Notes under the pieces: generated by a model | The model's input: only the letters and a program-made list of their open reading frames with translations | Databases searched by the model: none | What the model was told of the DNA's origin: nothing | NCBI GenBank assembly: GCA_030609125.1 | Contig: JAUWCW010000119.1 | Coordinates: 1 to 6,403 of the forward strand | Direction: 5' to 3' | Length of the DNA: 6,403 nt | Origin: JAUWCW01 sp030609125 [NCBI: Candidatus Rokuibacteriota bacterium] | Lineage (GTDB): Bacteria; JAUVQV01 | Part shown: positions 1 through 5,693 of the stretch, one piece after another | How positions within the stretch are numbered: position 1 is the stretch's first letter | How the letters are laid out: each line of letters opens with the position of its first letter | Translations under genes and position numbers: made by a program

Positions 1-66
1 GGATAATATTTCACTCAGGAGACGATTTCAGAAACGTAACCTGCCCCACGGGAGGAGGAAAAACCG

Positions 67-744
67 ATGGAACTGCTGAAAAAAACCAAGGATCTTCTTG
101 CCAGCTTGGTGGACGTGACAGAGGCGGGGTCGAAGATCGCCAGGTACAAGATCGAAGTGGCCAACCTTGACCGCAAGCTGGGAGTGGCTTTCAAACAGAT
201 CGGGGAGAGGCTCTACCAGATGAACAAGGAAGACACCCTGGAGGTGACGTCCGACCCCGAGATCACCGCAGCGCTCAAGGAGGTTGCCAAGATCCGGACA
301 CGCATGGGAACGATTCACCAGCAGGTCGGCACTGCGCGGGACAAGGCCGTGTCGGAGTGGGACAAAGCGGCGAGCGTCGTGAAGAAAGAGACGTCCCGCG
401 CCTCCAAGGCGGTCAAGGAGGAGGCGTCCCGCGCCCGCAAGGTGGTGAAAGACGAGGCAGGCCGGGCTTCCAAGGCGGTGAAGAAGGAGGCGGGACGGGC
501 GGCCACGCTCATCAAGGATGAGACGAAGAGAGCCAAGGAGGCCATCAAGAAGGTGTCTGAGAAGAAGGCTGCCCGGAAGAAGGCGGCGGCGAAGAAGGCG
601 GCCCCGAAGAAGGCTCCTCCGAAGAAGAAGGCCGCCCCGAAGAAGGCGGCCCCGAAGAAGGCTTCTCCGAAGAAGAAGGCCGCCCCGAAGAAAGTGGCGG
701 CGAAGAAGGCACCTCCGAAGAAGGCACCCCCAAAGAAAGGGTAG
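67..744 (+). CDS. Histone H1-like lysine-rich protein with 11-residue repeats and AAPKK tail
   Basis: This 225-aa protein has three parts. Residues 1-95 are mostly helical and charged, with a stretch (about 40-90, containing a DPEI motif) like small coiled-coil bacterial proteins. Residues about 95-160 are five clear 11-residue units plus one degenerate unit, each K-x-E-x-x-R-A-x-x-x-V/I (for example [11 protein letters not shown], then [11 protein letters not shown]). Residues 163-225 are almost only Lys, Ala and Pro, like the C-terminal tail of histone H1 and of bacterial H1-like and AlgP-type proteins. The likely role is binding DNA or another polyanion through the cationic tail, with the repeats forming a long amphipathic helix; this is inferred from composition. 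No signal peptide is visible. The ATG follows a strong GGAGGAGG at 51-58. The gene stands alone and converges on the fumarase genes, with 46 bp between them and no clear terminator. A role in nucleoid compaction, stress protection or polymer-granule binding cannot be told apart from sequence. Confidence 0.85.
   Translation: MELLKKTKDLLASLVDVTEAGSKIARYKIEVANLDRKLGVAFKQIGERLYQMNKEDTLEVTSDPEITAALKEVAKIRTRMGTIHQQVGTARDKAVSEWDKAASVVKKETSRASKAVKEEASRARKVVKDEAGRASKAVKKEAGRAATLIKDETKRAKEAIKKVSEKKAARKKAAAKKAAPKKAPPKKKAAPKKAAPKKASPKKKAAPKKVAAKKAPPKKAPPKKG
622..717 (+). repeat. 48-bp tandem repeat encoding the Lys/Ala/Pro tail
   Basis: Two adjacent 48-nt units (622-669 and 670-717) encode [16 protein letters not shown] and [16 protein letters not shown]. 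Each starts with three AAG codons followed by GCCGCCCCG. Shorter [10 protein letters not shown] units flank them from about 590 to 741. The reading frame is kept, so the tail seems to have grown by in-frame duplication. Such tails usually vary in length between strains. Confidence 0.8.
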
Positions 745-790
745 AGTCCGAACGGATGGGCGACTGTCCGGGGGGCGGCCGCAGGAGCGG

Positions 791-1354
791 TTAGGGCCGG
801 CGATACTCGGCGACACCTTTTTCGTAGAGGTCGCCCCCGAAGGTGTCGTTCACGACGATCACCGGAAAATCCTTCACTTCCAGGCGGCGGATCGCCTCTG
901 GACCGAGGTCGTCGTAGGCAACGACTTCCGCCTTCAGAATGCGCTGTGCGAGCAGCGCTCCCGCTCCGCCGGTGGCGGCGAAATAGACGGCCTTGCTGCG
1001 CGCCATGGCCTCCCTGACTTCGCCGGAGCGGCTCCCCTTGCCGATCATCCCCTTCAGGCCCGCTTCCATCAGGGCGGGGGCGTAGGCGTCCATTCTGCCG
1101 CTCGTGGTGGGACCGGCGGAACCGATGACAGATCCCGGCCTGGCCGGGGTGGGCCCGACGTAATAGATGATCTGGCCCTGGATGTCGAAAGGAAGCGGTT
1201 TGCCCTCGTTCAGGAGGGAGACGAGCCGTGCGTGGGCCGCGTCCCTGGCGATGTAGAGGACGCCGGTGATGAGGACCCTGTCCCCGCAGCGCAGGGCCGT
1301 CACGTCCCCGTCGGTGAGAGGAGCCGAGAGGAAGACCTTCTTCTCTTCGCTCAC
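791..1354 (-). CDS. Class I fumarate hydratase (fumarate/tartrate hydro-lyase), beta subunit
   Basis: This 187-aa protein is the C-terminal-type (beta) subunit of the two-subunit, iron-sulfur class I hydro-lyases that interconvert fumarate and L-malate, with L(+)-tartrate as the alternative substrate in close relatives. Family motifs include an [12 protein letters not shown] start (13-24), [11 protein letters not shown] near residue 82-92, KGMIGKGS, the glycine-rich [10 protein letters not shown] (126-135), and the end segment [19 protein letters not shown]. The length is normal for a stand-alone beta subunit. The start codon is GTG at 1354, supported by AAGGAGG upstream with good spacing and by a 4-nt overlap (GTGA) with the stop codon of the alpha gene, which suggests translational coupling. 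It acts in the cytosol with alpha in the TCA cycle or in fumarate metabolism. Fumarate rather than tartrate is the more likely substrate, but sequence alone does not settle it. Confidence 0.93.
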   Translation of the reverse strand: MSEEKKVFLSAPLTDGDVTALRCGDRVLITGVLYIARDAAHARLVSLLNEGKPLPFDIQGQIIYYVGPTPARPGSVIGSAGPTTSGRMDAYAPALMEAGLKGMIGKGSRSGEVREAMARSKAVYFAATGGAGALLAQRILKAEVVAYDDLGPEAIRRLEVKDFPVIVVNDTFGGDLYEKGVAEYRRP

Positions 1355-2193
1355 AGGATCGCCTCCTTGTGCCGGTGGGCGTGGCAGTTGATGTTCACGG
1401 CCACGGGAAGGCTGGCTATGTGGCAGGGGTGCATCTCGATGTGGACCCCCAGGGCGGTAACGTCTCCGCCGAAGCCCGCCGGCCCGATGCCGAGGCGGTT
1501 GATATCCTCGGTGAGCTGCTCTTCCAGGGCCGCCGTTCCGGGGTCCCGGCTCCGCTCCGCCACCGTGCGGAGGAGGGCCTTCTTGGCCAGGAAGGCGGAG
1601 TGCTCGAAGTTACCCCCCAGGCCGACCCCGATGACGAGGGGGGGGCAGGGGTTGGGGCCCGCCTTCTCGACTGTTTCAAGGATGAATTTTCTGGCCCCTT
1701 CCCACCCCTCGGCGGGCTTGAGCATCTTCAGGGCACTCATGTTCTCGCTGCCGCCCCCTTTGGGGGCGACGGTGATCTTGAGGCTGCTCCCCGGGACGAT
1801 CCTGGTGTGAATGATGGCCGGGGTGTTGTCGCCGGTGTTCTTTCTCGGCGCGATGGGGGGGCTTACAACAGATTTGCGCAGATAGCCCGCGCTATACCCC
1901 TGGCGCACTCCCTCCTGGACGGCCTTTTCGAGGTCTCCCTCGATGTGCAGGTCCTGGCCGACCTCGAGAAAGACGATGGCCAGACCCGTGTCCTGGCACA
2001 TGGGCACCGCATCCTTTCTCGCGAGACGGGCGTTTTCGAGGAGCTGATCGAGGATGTCCCTTCCGGCGGGAGAGCGCTCCCGTTCGCGGCCCGATTCGAA
2101 AGCCCGGACAACGTCTTCGCCCAGCTGCCGGTTGGCCTCGATGGCGAGCCTCGCCACCGTGTCGGTTATGACGGAACTATTGATCTCTTTCAT
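1351..2193 (-). CDS. Class I fumarate hydratase (fumarate/tartrate hydro-lyase), alpha subunit
   Basis: This 280-aa protein is the Fe-S-cluster-bearing alpha subunit. It has PMCQDTGLA (64-72), the [15 protein letters not shown] segment (146-160), [14 protein letters not shown] (181-194) and the C-terminal [17 protein letters not shown] (258-274). Cys66, Cys183 and Cys270 are the likely ligands of the 4Fe-4S cluster, whose open iron binds substrate; Cys257 (MHPCHIAS) is an extra nearby cysteine. Length and the ATG at 2193 agree with other stand-alone alpha subunits; the ribosome binding site is weak (CCTGAAACGAA before ATG). It is the first gene of a two-gene operon with beta. Class I enzymes are oxygen-labile, which suits an anaerobic or microaerobic life. 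Separate alpha and beta genes, rather than the fused FumA/FumB form of enteric bacteria, are typical of many anaerobes and thermophiles. Confidence 0.95.
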   Translation of the reverse strand: MKEINSSVITDTVARLAIEANRQLGEDVVRAFESGRERERSPAGRDILDQLLENARLARKDAVPMCQDTGLAIVFLEVGQDLHIEGDLEKAVQEGVRQGYSAGYLRKSVVSPPIAPRKNTGDNTPAIIHTRIVPGSSLKITVAPKGGGSENMSALKMLKPAEGWEGARKFILETVEKAGPNPCPPLVIGVGLGGNFEHSAFLAKKALLRTVAERSRDPGTAALEEQLTEDINRLGIGPAGFGGDVTALGVHIEMHPCHIASLPVAVNINCHAHRHKEAIL

Positions 2194-2237
2194 TTCGTTT
2201 CAGGATGCTGCGTGGTGTCCGGCAGCGAACCCGCATG

Positions 2238-2267
2238 ATGATAATCCCCGGGAAGGAAGGATGTCAA
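2238..2267 (-). promoter_or_regulatory. Sigma70-type promoter for the fumarase alpha-beta operon
   Basis: Read on the minus strand, a perfect -35 TTGACA (2267-2262) is followed after 18 bp by TATCAT (2243-2238), which matches the -10 consensus at five of six positions. The transcript would start near 2231, leaving a leader of about 38 nt before the alpha start at 2193. The promoter lies in the 84-bp gap behind the response-regulator stop codon, so the fumarase genes can be transcribed independently of it. Confidence 0.6.
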
Positions 2268-2277
2268 ACAGGAAGAA

Positions 2278-2691
2278 TCAGCGGAGAGAGGCGAGAATCT
2301 CCCGCACGTGGTCGCGGTGGAGCGGCTTGCAGAGAAAGCGGTCGGCGCCGTACTGCTCCGACCTGGCGCGATCGTCGCTGCTCGTCGAACAGGTGAGGAC
2401 GACCATGGTTGAAGAACCCCATCGCTCGTCGTGCCTCAGGCGCTGAAGGATCTCCAGGCCGCCGATGGCGGGAAGCATGAGGTCGATCAGAATGACTTTT
2501 TCTGTTCGCGACGGGTCAGGGTCGCTCTGCTCGAAGAAGGCAATGGCATCCTCACCGGTACTGAAGCAGGTCACCTGGTCGATCCCCGCCAACTCGAGAG
2601 CCATCCTTGCGATCAACTGGTGATCGGGGTCGTCTTCGATGACGAAAAACTCATACTTTTGCACGGCGGTATCACCCGCGACTGCCAGCAT
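2278..2691 (-). CDS. Single-domain response regulator (receiver only, Rcp1-like)
   Basis: This 137-aa protein is a complete CheY-like receiver domain with no output domain. The acidic pocket is E19-D20-D21 (VIEDDPDH), the phosphate-accepting aspartate is D70 in ILIDLMLPAIGG, the switch threonine is T100 in VVLTCS, and the conserved lysine is K122 in CKPL. The extended loop before the phospho-site and the LMLPAIGGLEILQRLR pattern recall Rcp1-type regulators that partner phytochrome-like or hybrid kinases. Such proteins pass phosphate by protein contact rather than binding DNA. No histidine kinase lies in the window, so the partner is encoded elsewhere. The start at 2691 is ATG with a G-rich but not textbook ribosome site; a GTG at codon 10 is a weaker choice. 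It has its own promoter at 2733-2761 and lies 84 bp upstream of the fumarase operon on the same strand; a functional link to fumarase is not implied. Confidence 0.92.
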   Translation of the reverse strand: MLAVAGDTAVQKYEFFVIEDDPDHQLIARMALELAGIDQVTCFSTGEDAIAFFEQSDPDPSRTEKVILIDLMLPAIGGLEILQRLRHDERWGSSTMVVLTCSTSSDDRARSEQYGADRFLCKPLHRDHVREILASLR

Positions 2692-2732
2692 CCCATCCCC
2701 CCATCCGGGTACCCGTCAACTGCCACTTCCTT

Positions 2733-2761
2733 ATTATACCACTTCATGGAAACCTTGTTAC
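2733..2761 (-). promoter_or_regulatory. Sigma70-type promoter for the receiver-domain gene
   Basis: On the minus strand GTAACA (2761-2756, four of six against TTGACA) is followed by a 17-bp spacer and a perfect TATAAT (2738-2733). Transcription would start near 2726, about 35 nt before the ATG at 2691. It sits in an AT-rich island that stands out from the GC-rich surroundings. Confidence 0.6.
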
Positions 2762-3041
2762 CCTACCATCCAACCATTTAATTGTAGAACTGTTTTAACT
2801 TACATGAGTGCTAAGCCGATGCTAGTGCAACAGTTGTGCCTCCATCTGCCAGTCCCTGAGGTTCATCACCTTATCGGGGGTATTTACAGGTTTCCGGTTC
2901 GATGTGGGTATTTCCCCTCTGTTATTTCGATGCCGAGACGAGAAAGGGGGGCCGGACTCTTGAGGAGAATACCCCATCTGTGCGAACTGCCCCTCACCTC
3001 GCGGTGCTCTCGCAACAGCGTCGCAAGCTGCGGGACGGCGG

Positions 3042-3055
3042 GTGGACGCTTCCAC
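3042..3055 (-). terminator. Short hairpin directly after the PP-loop gene stop
   Basis: On the minus strand GTGGA-AGCG-TCCAC forms a perfect 5-bp stem with a 4-nt loop and begins at the base after the TGA stop. There is no U-tract behind it, so it is not a classical intrinsic terminator; it may stabilise the mRNA 3' end or be chance. Confidence 0.25.
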
Positions 3056-4027
3056 TCAAACCCTGAGCGGGGCGATCTCTTCCTCGCTGATCGGCGCGGC
3101 TTCGACCTCGCCGGATCTGCCCCGGCCCTCCAGGGAGACTCTTACGGGCTCCCCGGCGGCCTTGCAGTAGCGGGCACAGAGAGAGGCCGCGAGCTGCACG
3201 TCCGCTTCAGACGGCTCTCCCGCAAGGAGGGCCACCGGGCCTGGAATCTCCACGGTGCGAAAGATCACATCCTTCTCGCCTTTCAGTTCCATGAGGCGGC
3301 AGTTTTCATCGTGGTTCCGGCCCACAATGACCTTGACGGCCGGGTGAAGCCGGAAATGCCGTCCGATCCTGAGCATCTCGAGAGCAGGGATTCCTTCCTC
3401 GGGTCCGTTCTCGAAGAGATCGCGGAGACGGGCCGAAAAGGACTGGTCGGTGAGGAGGCATCCTCCCGCCGGAGAGGGGTAGTCGCGGATGCCGTACTTC
3501 TCCGCCAGGCCCATCTGGGGCTTGCGCGAGCGCCCCTGAATGTCGAGGAGCCGCTGCCGATCGACTTTGCCCCCCTGTTCGGGGATCGTCTCGGCCAGAC
3601 GCAGGGCGGAGAGGGGGCGCAGGATGAGCCCCCGGTAGCCTGAGAGGTTCGCCACGCGATTCAGGGCGGCCCGGGTCTGGGACATGGGCCGCTGGTTCAG
3701 CACCTCGCCGGTGAAGATGAAGTCCCAGCCTTCGCGCTCCATGATCTTTCCCGCTTCCGTCAGCATCAGGGTATGGCAGTCGATGCACGGGTTCATGTTT
3801 GCCCCGTAGCCGCTGGCCGGATTCTTCACCACTTCCAGATGAATCCCGGTGATGTCCCGGATCAGGAGGCGAAAGCCTATCTTCCCGGCGGCCTTTTCGG
3901 CGTTGGCGGAGCCGAAAAAGGGAGTTGTGAACGAAATGCCGACGACGTCGATCCCCTGGTCCATCAGCAGTCTGGCGGCCAGCATGCTGTCGAGCCCCCC
4001 CGACATCAGGCCTATTCCCGTAACCAT
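3056..4027 (-). CDS. PP-loop ATP pyrophosphatase, MnmA/ThiI-like tRNA thiolation-type protein with C-terminal NFACT-R-like domain
   Basis: This 323-aa cytosolic protein begins with the ATP pyrophosphatase P-loop SGGLDS (9-14), as in MnmA and ThiI, which adenylate a tRNA uridine before sulfur insertion. It has a CxxC at Cys81/Cys84 (NPCIDCH) and a further cysteine in AGGCLLTD (Cys190), placed like the catalytic cysteine pair of MnmA-type 2-thiouridylases. Residues about 215-300 (IGRHFRLHPAVKVIVGRNHDEN ... IPGPVALLAG) resemble the NFACT-R-type RNA-binding domain found fused to such PP-loop proteins. It lacks the THUMP domain of true ThiI and the full MnmA architecture, so the exact tRNA position modified is unknown. 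The ATG at 4027 places the P-loop at the normal distance from the N-terminus, but no ribosome site precedes it; an extended -10-like element six bases upstream suggests a leaderless message. It is separated from its neighbours by 101 bp and 364 bp and looks like a single-gene unit. Confidence 0.85.
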   Translation of the reverse strand: MVTGIGLMSGGLDSMLAARLLMDQGIDVVGISFTTPFFGSANAEKAAGKIGFRLLIRDITGIHLEVVKNPASGYGANMNPCIDCHTLMLTEAGKIMEREGWDFIFTGEVLNQRPMSQTRAALNRVANLSGYRGLILRPLSALRLAETIPEQGGKVDRQRLLDIQGRSRKPQMGLAEKYGIRDYPSPAGGCLLTDQSFSARLRDLFENGPEEGIPALEMLRIGRHFRLHPAVKVIVGRNHDENCRLMELKGEKDVIFRTVEIPGPVALLAGEPSEADVQLAASLCARYCKAAGEPVRVSLEGRGRSGEVEAAPISEEEIAPLRV

Positions 4028-4033
4028 CGGAGA

Positions 4034-4041
4034 ATAGTATC
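4034..4041 (-). promoter_or_regulatory. Extended -10-like element just before the PP-loop gene
   Basis: On the minus strand TG-A-TACTAT ends at 4034, six bases before the ATG at 4027. TG-n plus a four-of-six -10 hexamer would place transcription start at or next to the A of the start codon. I see no good -35. The call is weak and rests mainly on the matching absence of a ribosome binding site. Confidence 0.3.
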
Positions 4042-4128
4042 ACATGGCAGGGTCACGTCCGGACATTCGACATTTCGCTGGAGCCGCGGCAAGGGTATCC
4101 AGCAAATGGTGTCCCTCCCCGTCTATTA

Positions 4129-4767
4129 CTAAGACAATCTCGATGTGCGGAGGCGGGGGATGAAGCGGGGGACTTCGTTCATGTACTGCCTGTACCGGTC
4201 GCCATACAGGGAGAGCAGGCGGCGCTCCTCGATGAGGGCGCCCACCACGAAGTAGATGACGGCGAAGATCCGGACGACCAGCCAGGTGCGTGTGAAAGTC
4301 GGGCTGAGCAGGAAGATGGCTATGGCGCCGGAGTACATGGGGTGGCGAACCATGCCGTAGACACCACGGCGCTGCAGGGGAAGCTCGCGAATCCCCTCGG
4401 CGTCTCCCGACGCGTTCTCGCCTCGAAGATGCCGGCGCACCTGAGTCAGTCCGAGAAACTCTCCGGCTCTGAAGACCCGGAAGCCGGCGGCGGCGAAGAG
4501 AAGGGACGCTCCCTGAAGGATCGTGAGCACGGTTTTCAGCCATGCGGGAAGGGAGAAGATGGTGACATCCGGGACTGTCCACACCGCCGCGGCAACTGCC
4601 GCCGTGGATGCCACGCTCACGAGGGAGTAGGTGAAGCGGTACCAGGTGGCGGCCCATTTCGCCCCCCAGGCTCGCACCGCCCAGCGCTTGCAGGCGCCGG
4701 TGGCGGGCAGAGAGTGAACGATCGCGAATCCGAGCAGCGCGCCGGTCAGCCATACGATCTCTTTCAT
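4129..4767 (-). CDS. ICMT/NnrU-like integral membrane methyltransferase family protein
   Basis: This 212-aa membrane protein has about five hydrophobic segments (roughly 3-23, 43-64, 77-98, 142-157 and 161-179). The C-terminal half has the signature of the isoprenylcysteine/phospholipid methyltransferase fold: VYGMVRHPMYSG (136-147), EERRL (180-184) and YGDRYRQYMNEVPRFIP (188-204). Family members use S-adenosylmethionine at the membrane interface; NnrU, a relative, is linked to nitric oxide/nitrite metabolism. The bacterial substrate cannot be read from sequence. The ATG at 4767 puts the first membrane helix at the N-terminus; a GTG at 4803 with GGAG upstream would add 12 hydrophilic residues and remains possible. 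It ends with three in-frame stop codons in a row (TAG TAA TAG). It is the last gene of the microprotein/membrane cluster, or has its own promoter in the gap in front of it. Confidence 0.85.
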   Translation of the reverse strand: MKEIVWLTGALLGFAIVHSLPATGACKRWAVRAWGAKWAATWYRFTYSLVSVASTAAVAAAVWTVPDVTIFSLPAWLKTVLTILQGASLLFAAAGFRVFRAGEFLGLTQVRRHLRGENASGDAEGIRELPLQRRGVYGMVRHPMYSGAIAIFLLSPTFTRTWLVVRIFAVIYFVVGALIEERRLLSLYGDRYRQYMNEVPRFIPRLRTSRLS

Positions 4768-4819
4768 CTGATCTCGGTACCTCTCCACCGGCGCACTTGA
4801 CACTCCCGGCTCCGAGCAG

Positions 4820-4847
4820 AAAAGATTCTAACCGGACCTGTTGTCAA
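4820..4847 (-). promoter_or_regulatory. Possible promoter for the membrane methyltransferase
   Basis: On the minus strand a perfect TTGACA (4847-4842) is followed after 16 bp by TCTTTT (4825-4820), a poor -10. If used, the transcript would start near 4813, too close to the GTG at 4803 for a normal leader, which would favour the ATG at 4767. The poor -10 keeps this uncertain. Confidence 0.3.
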
Positions 4848-4861
4848 GGCTTTGCGCGGGC

Positions 4862-5281
4862 CTATCCTCCCCCCCGCCAGGCCATGTGCAGCACGGCGCC
4901 GACGAAAAAGTCCGCCCAGGCGAGGCCGATGTCCGGGAGGGTGGACTTCCAGAGAAGCCAGTCCATGAGCGGCGCCCCGGCGGGTCCGAGCCTGGCGATC
5001 ATGAAGTGGGACATCAGCACCGTTCCGTAGATGACGATCAGCCCGTTCAGGAGGTAGCCGTAGACGGCGGTACGGCGGAAGGCGAAGAGCGCGGTCACCA
5101 CCACCACGTCCAGCAGGGGAAGCAGGGCGGCGGTGACGAACGATACCCGGAAGGTCAGAACGGCGGGGTCCGCCTTGTCCGGGGCCCAGATGGGGTGAAT
5201 CCGCAGGTGCAGCATGAGGCCGGAGAAAGCCATGAGAAAGAGCGCTCCGAGGAGCACCTTTTTGTTGTCCGCGCCCTTCAT
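4862..5281 (-). CDS. Small four-helix membrane protein of unknown function
   Basis: This 139-aa protein is not one I recognise. It has four hydrophobic segments at about 9-26, 44-68, 73-94 and 118-134, with short charged or aromatic loops (HPIWAPDKADP after helix 1, FAFRRTAVYGY between helices 2 and 3). Histidines 25, 29, 92 and 132 sit at or near helix ends, a pattern that could hold heme or metal, but no known heme motif is visible. The ATG at 5281 starts one base after the stop of the 32-aa gene (TGACATG), with little ribosome site of its own, so translation is probably coupled. The close spacing with the two tiny proteins upstream suggests that they work with it, perhaps as accessory subunits. 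Function is unknown; quinone-, heme- or gas-linked redox roles are guesses from the neighbourhood only. Confidence 0.75.
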   Translation of the reverse strand: MKGADNKKVLLGALFLMAFSGLMLHLRIHPIWAPDKADPAVLTFRVSFVTAALLPLLDVVVVTALFAFRRTAVYGYLLNGLIVIYGTVLMSHFMIARLGPAGAPLMDWLLWKSTLPDIGLAWADFFVGAVLHMAWRGGG

Positions 5282-5282
5282 G

Positions 5283-5381
5283 TCAGAACCTGGTCACGCT
5301 GCCGAGCCAGAAAGTCAGCAGAATTGCCGCCACGTGCAGCACCCACCAGCCGGGACGGAACTTCATGAAGTGCTTCAGCAT
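5283..5381 (-). CDS. 32-aa membrane microprotein, second of a tandem paralogous pair
   Basis: This tiny protein begins MLKHFMKFRPGWWVLHVAAI and ends TFWLGSVTRF, with one predicted membrane helix at about 12-29 and a basic N-terminus (probably inside the cell). The ATG at 5381 follows a strong GGGAGGG (5395-5389) at good spacing and lies 4 nt after the stop of the upstream 36-aa gene; its own stop is one base before the next start. It shares KFxP, WWxLHxAAI and a glycine seven residues after the Ile with its neighbour, so the two are paralogs by duplication. I do not recognise a described family. Ribosome site, tight packing and the conserved motif argue for a real gene despite its length. Confidence 0.72.
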   Translation of the reverse strand: MLKHFMKFRPGWWVLHVAAILLTFWLGSVTRF

Positions 5382-5385
5382 GATC

Positions 5386-5496
5386 TCACCCTCCCGTGAG
5401 GATTTGCCCGGCGGCGTAGACGGCCGCGATGGCGGCGGTGTGGAGCAGCCACCAGCGGAAAGTGAGGAAGGGAGCGAATTTTACGACCTCTTTCAT
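5386..5496 (-). CDS. 36-aa membrane microprotein, first of a tandem paralogous pair
   Basis: The 36-aa product begins MKEVVKFAPFLTFRWWLLHT, then AAIAAVYAAGQILTGG. It has a single membrane helix at about 15-33 with a lysine-containing N-terminus. The ATG at 5496 has an excellent AAAGGAGG ribosome site (CCTCC on the plus strand at 5501-5505). A longer reading frame extends upstream to 5646, but that part is low-complexity and lacks a ribosome site, so the short start is chosen. It is the first gene of a tightly packed cluster leading into the 32-aa paralog and the 139-aa membrane protein. Single-helix proteins of this size are often small subunits of membrane enzymes (as CydX is for cytochrome bd), but no such partner is identified here, so the role is unknown. 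Confidence 0.75.
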   Translation of the reverse strand: MKEVVKFAPFLTFRWWLLHTAAIAAVYAAGQILTGG

Positions 5497-5528
5497 GACG
5501 CCTCCTTTGTTCCGGTTGCCCCGGCGTT

Positions 5529-5544
5529 TGCAGCGGCTGCTGCA
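5529..5544. repeat. Inverted repeat in the leader of the microprotein cluster
   Basis: TGCAGC-GGCT-GCTGCA is a perfect 6-bp inverted repeat with a 4-base centre, lying 33 bp before the 36-aa gene start in the 197-bp divergent region. It could be an operator or an mRNA hairpin near the first ribosome site. No convincing promoter was found in this gap on either strand. Confidence 0.4.
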
Positions 5545-5693
5545 TGGACGGCTCGAGGGAAATTCTGCCCCGTCGATGATGAAAATGCAACTCTCTTCCG
5601 GGACCGTCTTGGCGCTCCGGGGGCCGTGGGGTAAGATGACCATCATGTTGCCGCGCTGCAGTGTCAGGATGCTTCGGGAAGGAGGGCGGTAGC

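Larger units (their letters stand above)
2692..3055. other. Long intergenic region without a convincing gene
   Basis: These 364 bp lie between the stop of the PP-loop gene and the start of the receiver gene. They contain the receiver promoter, an AT-rich stretch at about 2728-2820, two direct copies of GGGTATTT (2878-2885 and 2906-2913) with an inverted AATACCC nearby (2968-2974), and a small hairpin just after the upstream stop codon (3042-3055). The one long open frame here lacks ribosome site support and the GC-rich third-position pattern of the neighbours. I do not recognise a riboswitch or tRNA. A small RNA or a decayed gene is possible but unsupported. Confidence 0.5.

Noticed and set aside
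1-11. A -10-like GATAAT at the left edge, about 60 bp before the histone-like gene.
   Set aside because: It matches five of six consensus bases, but the -35 region lies outside the window, so it cannot be judged.
745-790. A possible bidirectional terminator between the convergent histone-like and fumarase genes.
   Set aside because: Only very short stems (CGGA/TCCG) and a GCGGCCGC palindrome are present, with no T-tract on either strand.
28-816. A 262-codon minus-strand open frame opposite the histone-like gene, rich in Leu and Arg.
   Set aside because: It is the mirror of the Lys/Ala/Pro repeats: AAG-GCC-type codons read backwards give Leu/Arg runs. It has no ribosome site and no recognisable domain.
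518-1810. A 430-codon plus-strand open frame across the fumarase genes.
   Set aside because: It is antisense to two clear family members, begins with Arg/Pro low complexity, and arises from high GC with few stop codons.
2822-3055. A 77-codon minus-strand frame starting with GTG right after the PP-loop stop codon.
   Set aside because: The adjacency looked like coupling, but it has no ribosome site, poor codon bias, low hydrophobic content and no recognisable motif.
2639-3643. A 334-codon plus-strand open frame over the gap and the PP-loop gene.
   Set aside because: It is antisense to the PP-loop gene over half its length, has no domain and no ribosome site, and starts inside the receiver gene.
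5590-5620. A sigma54-like site (GG ... TTGCA) on the minus strand upstream of the microprotein cluster.
   Set aside because: The GG-to-GC spacing is one base short of the -24/-12 rule and the remaining bases fit poorly.
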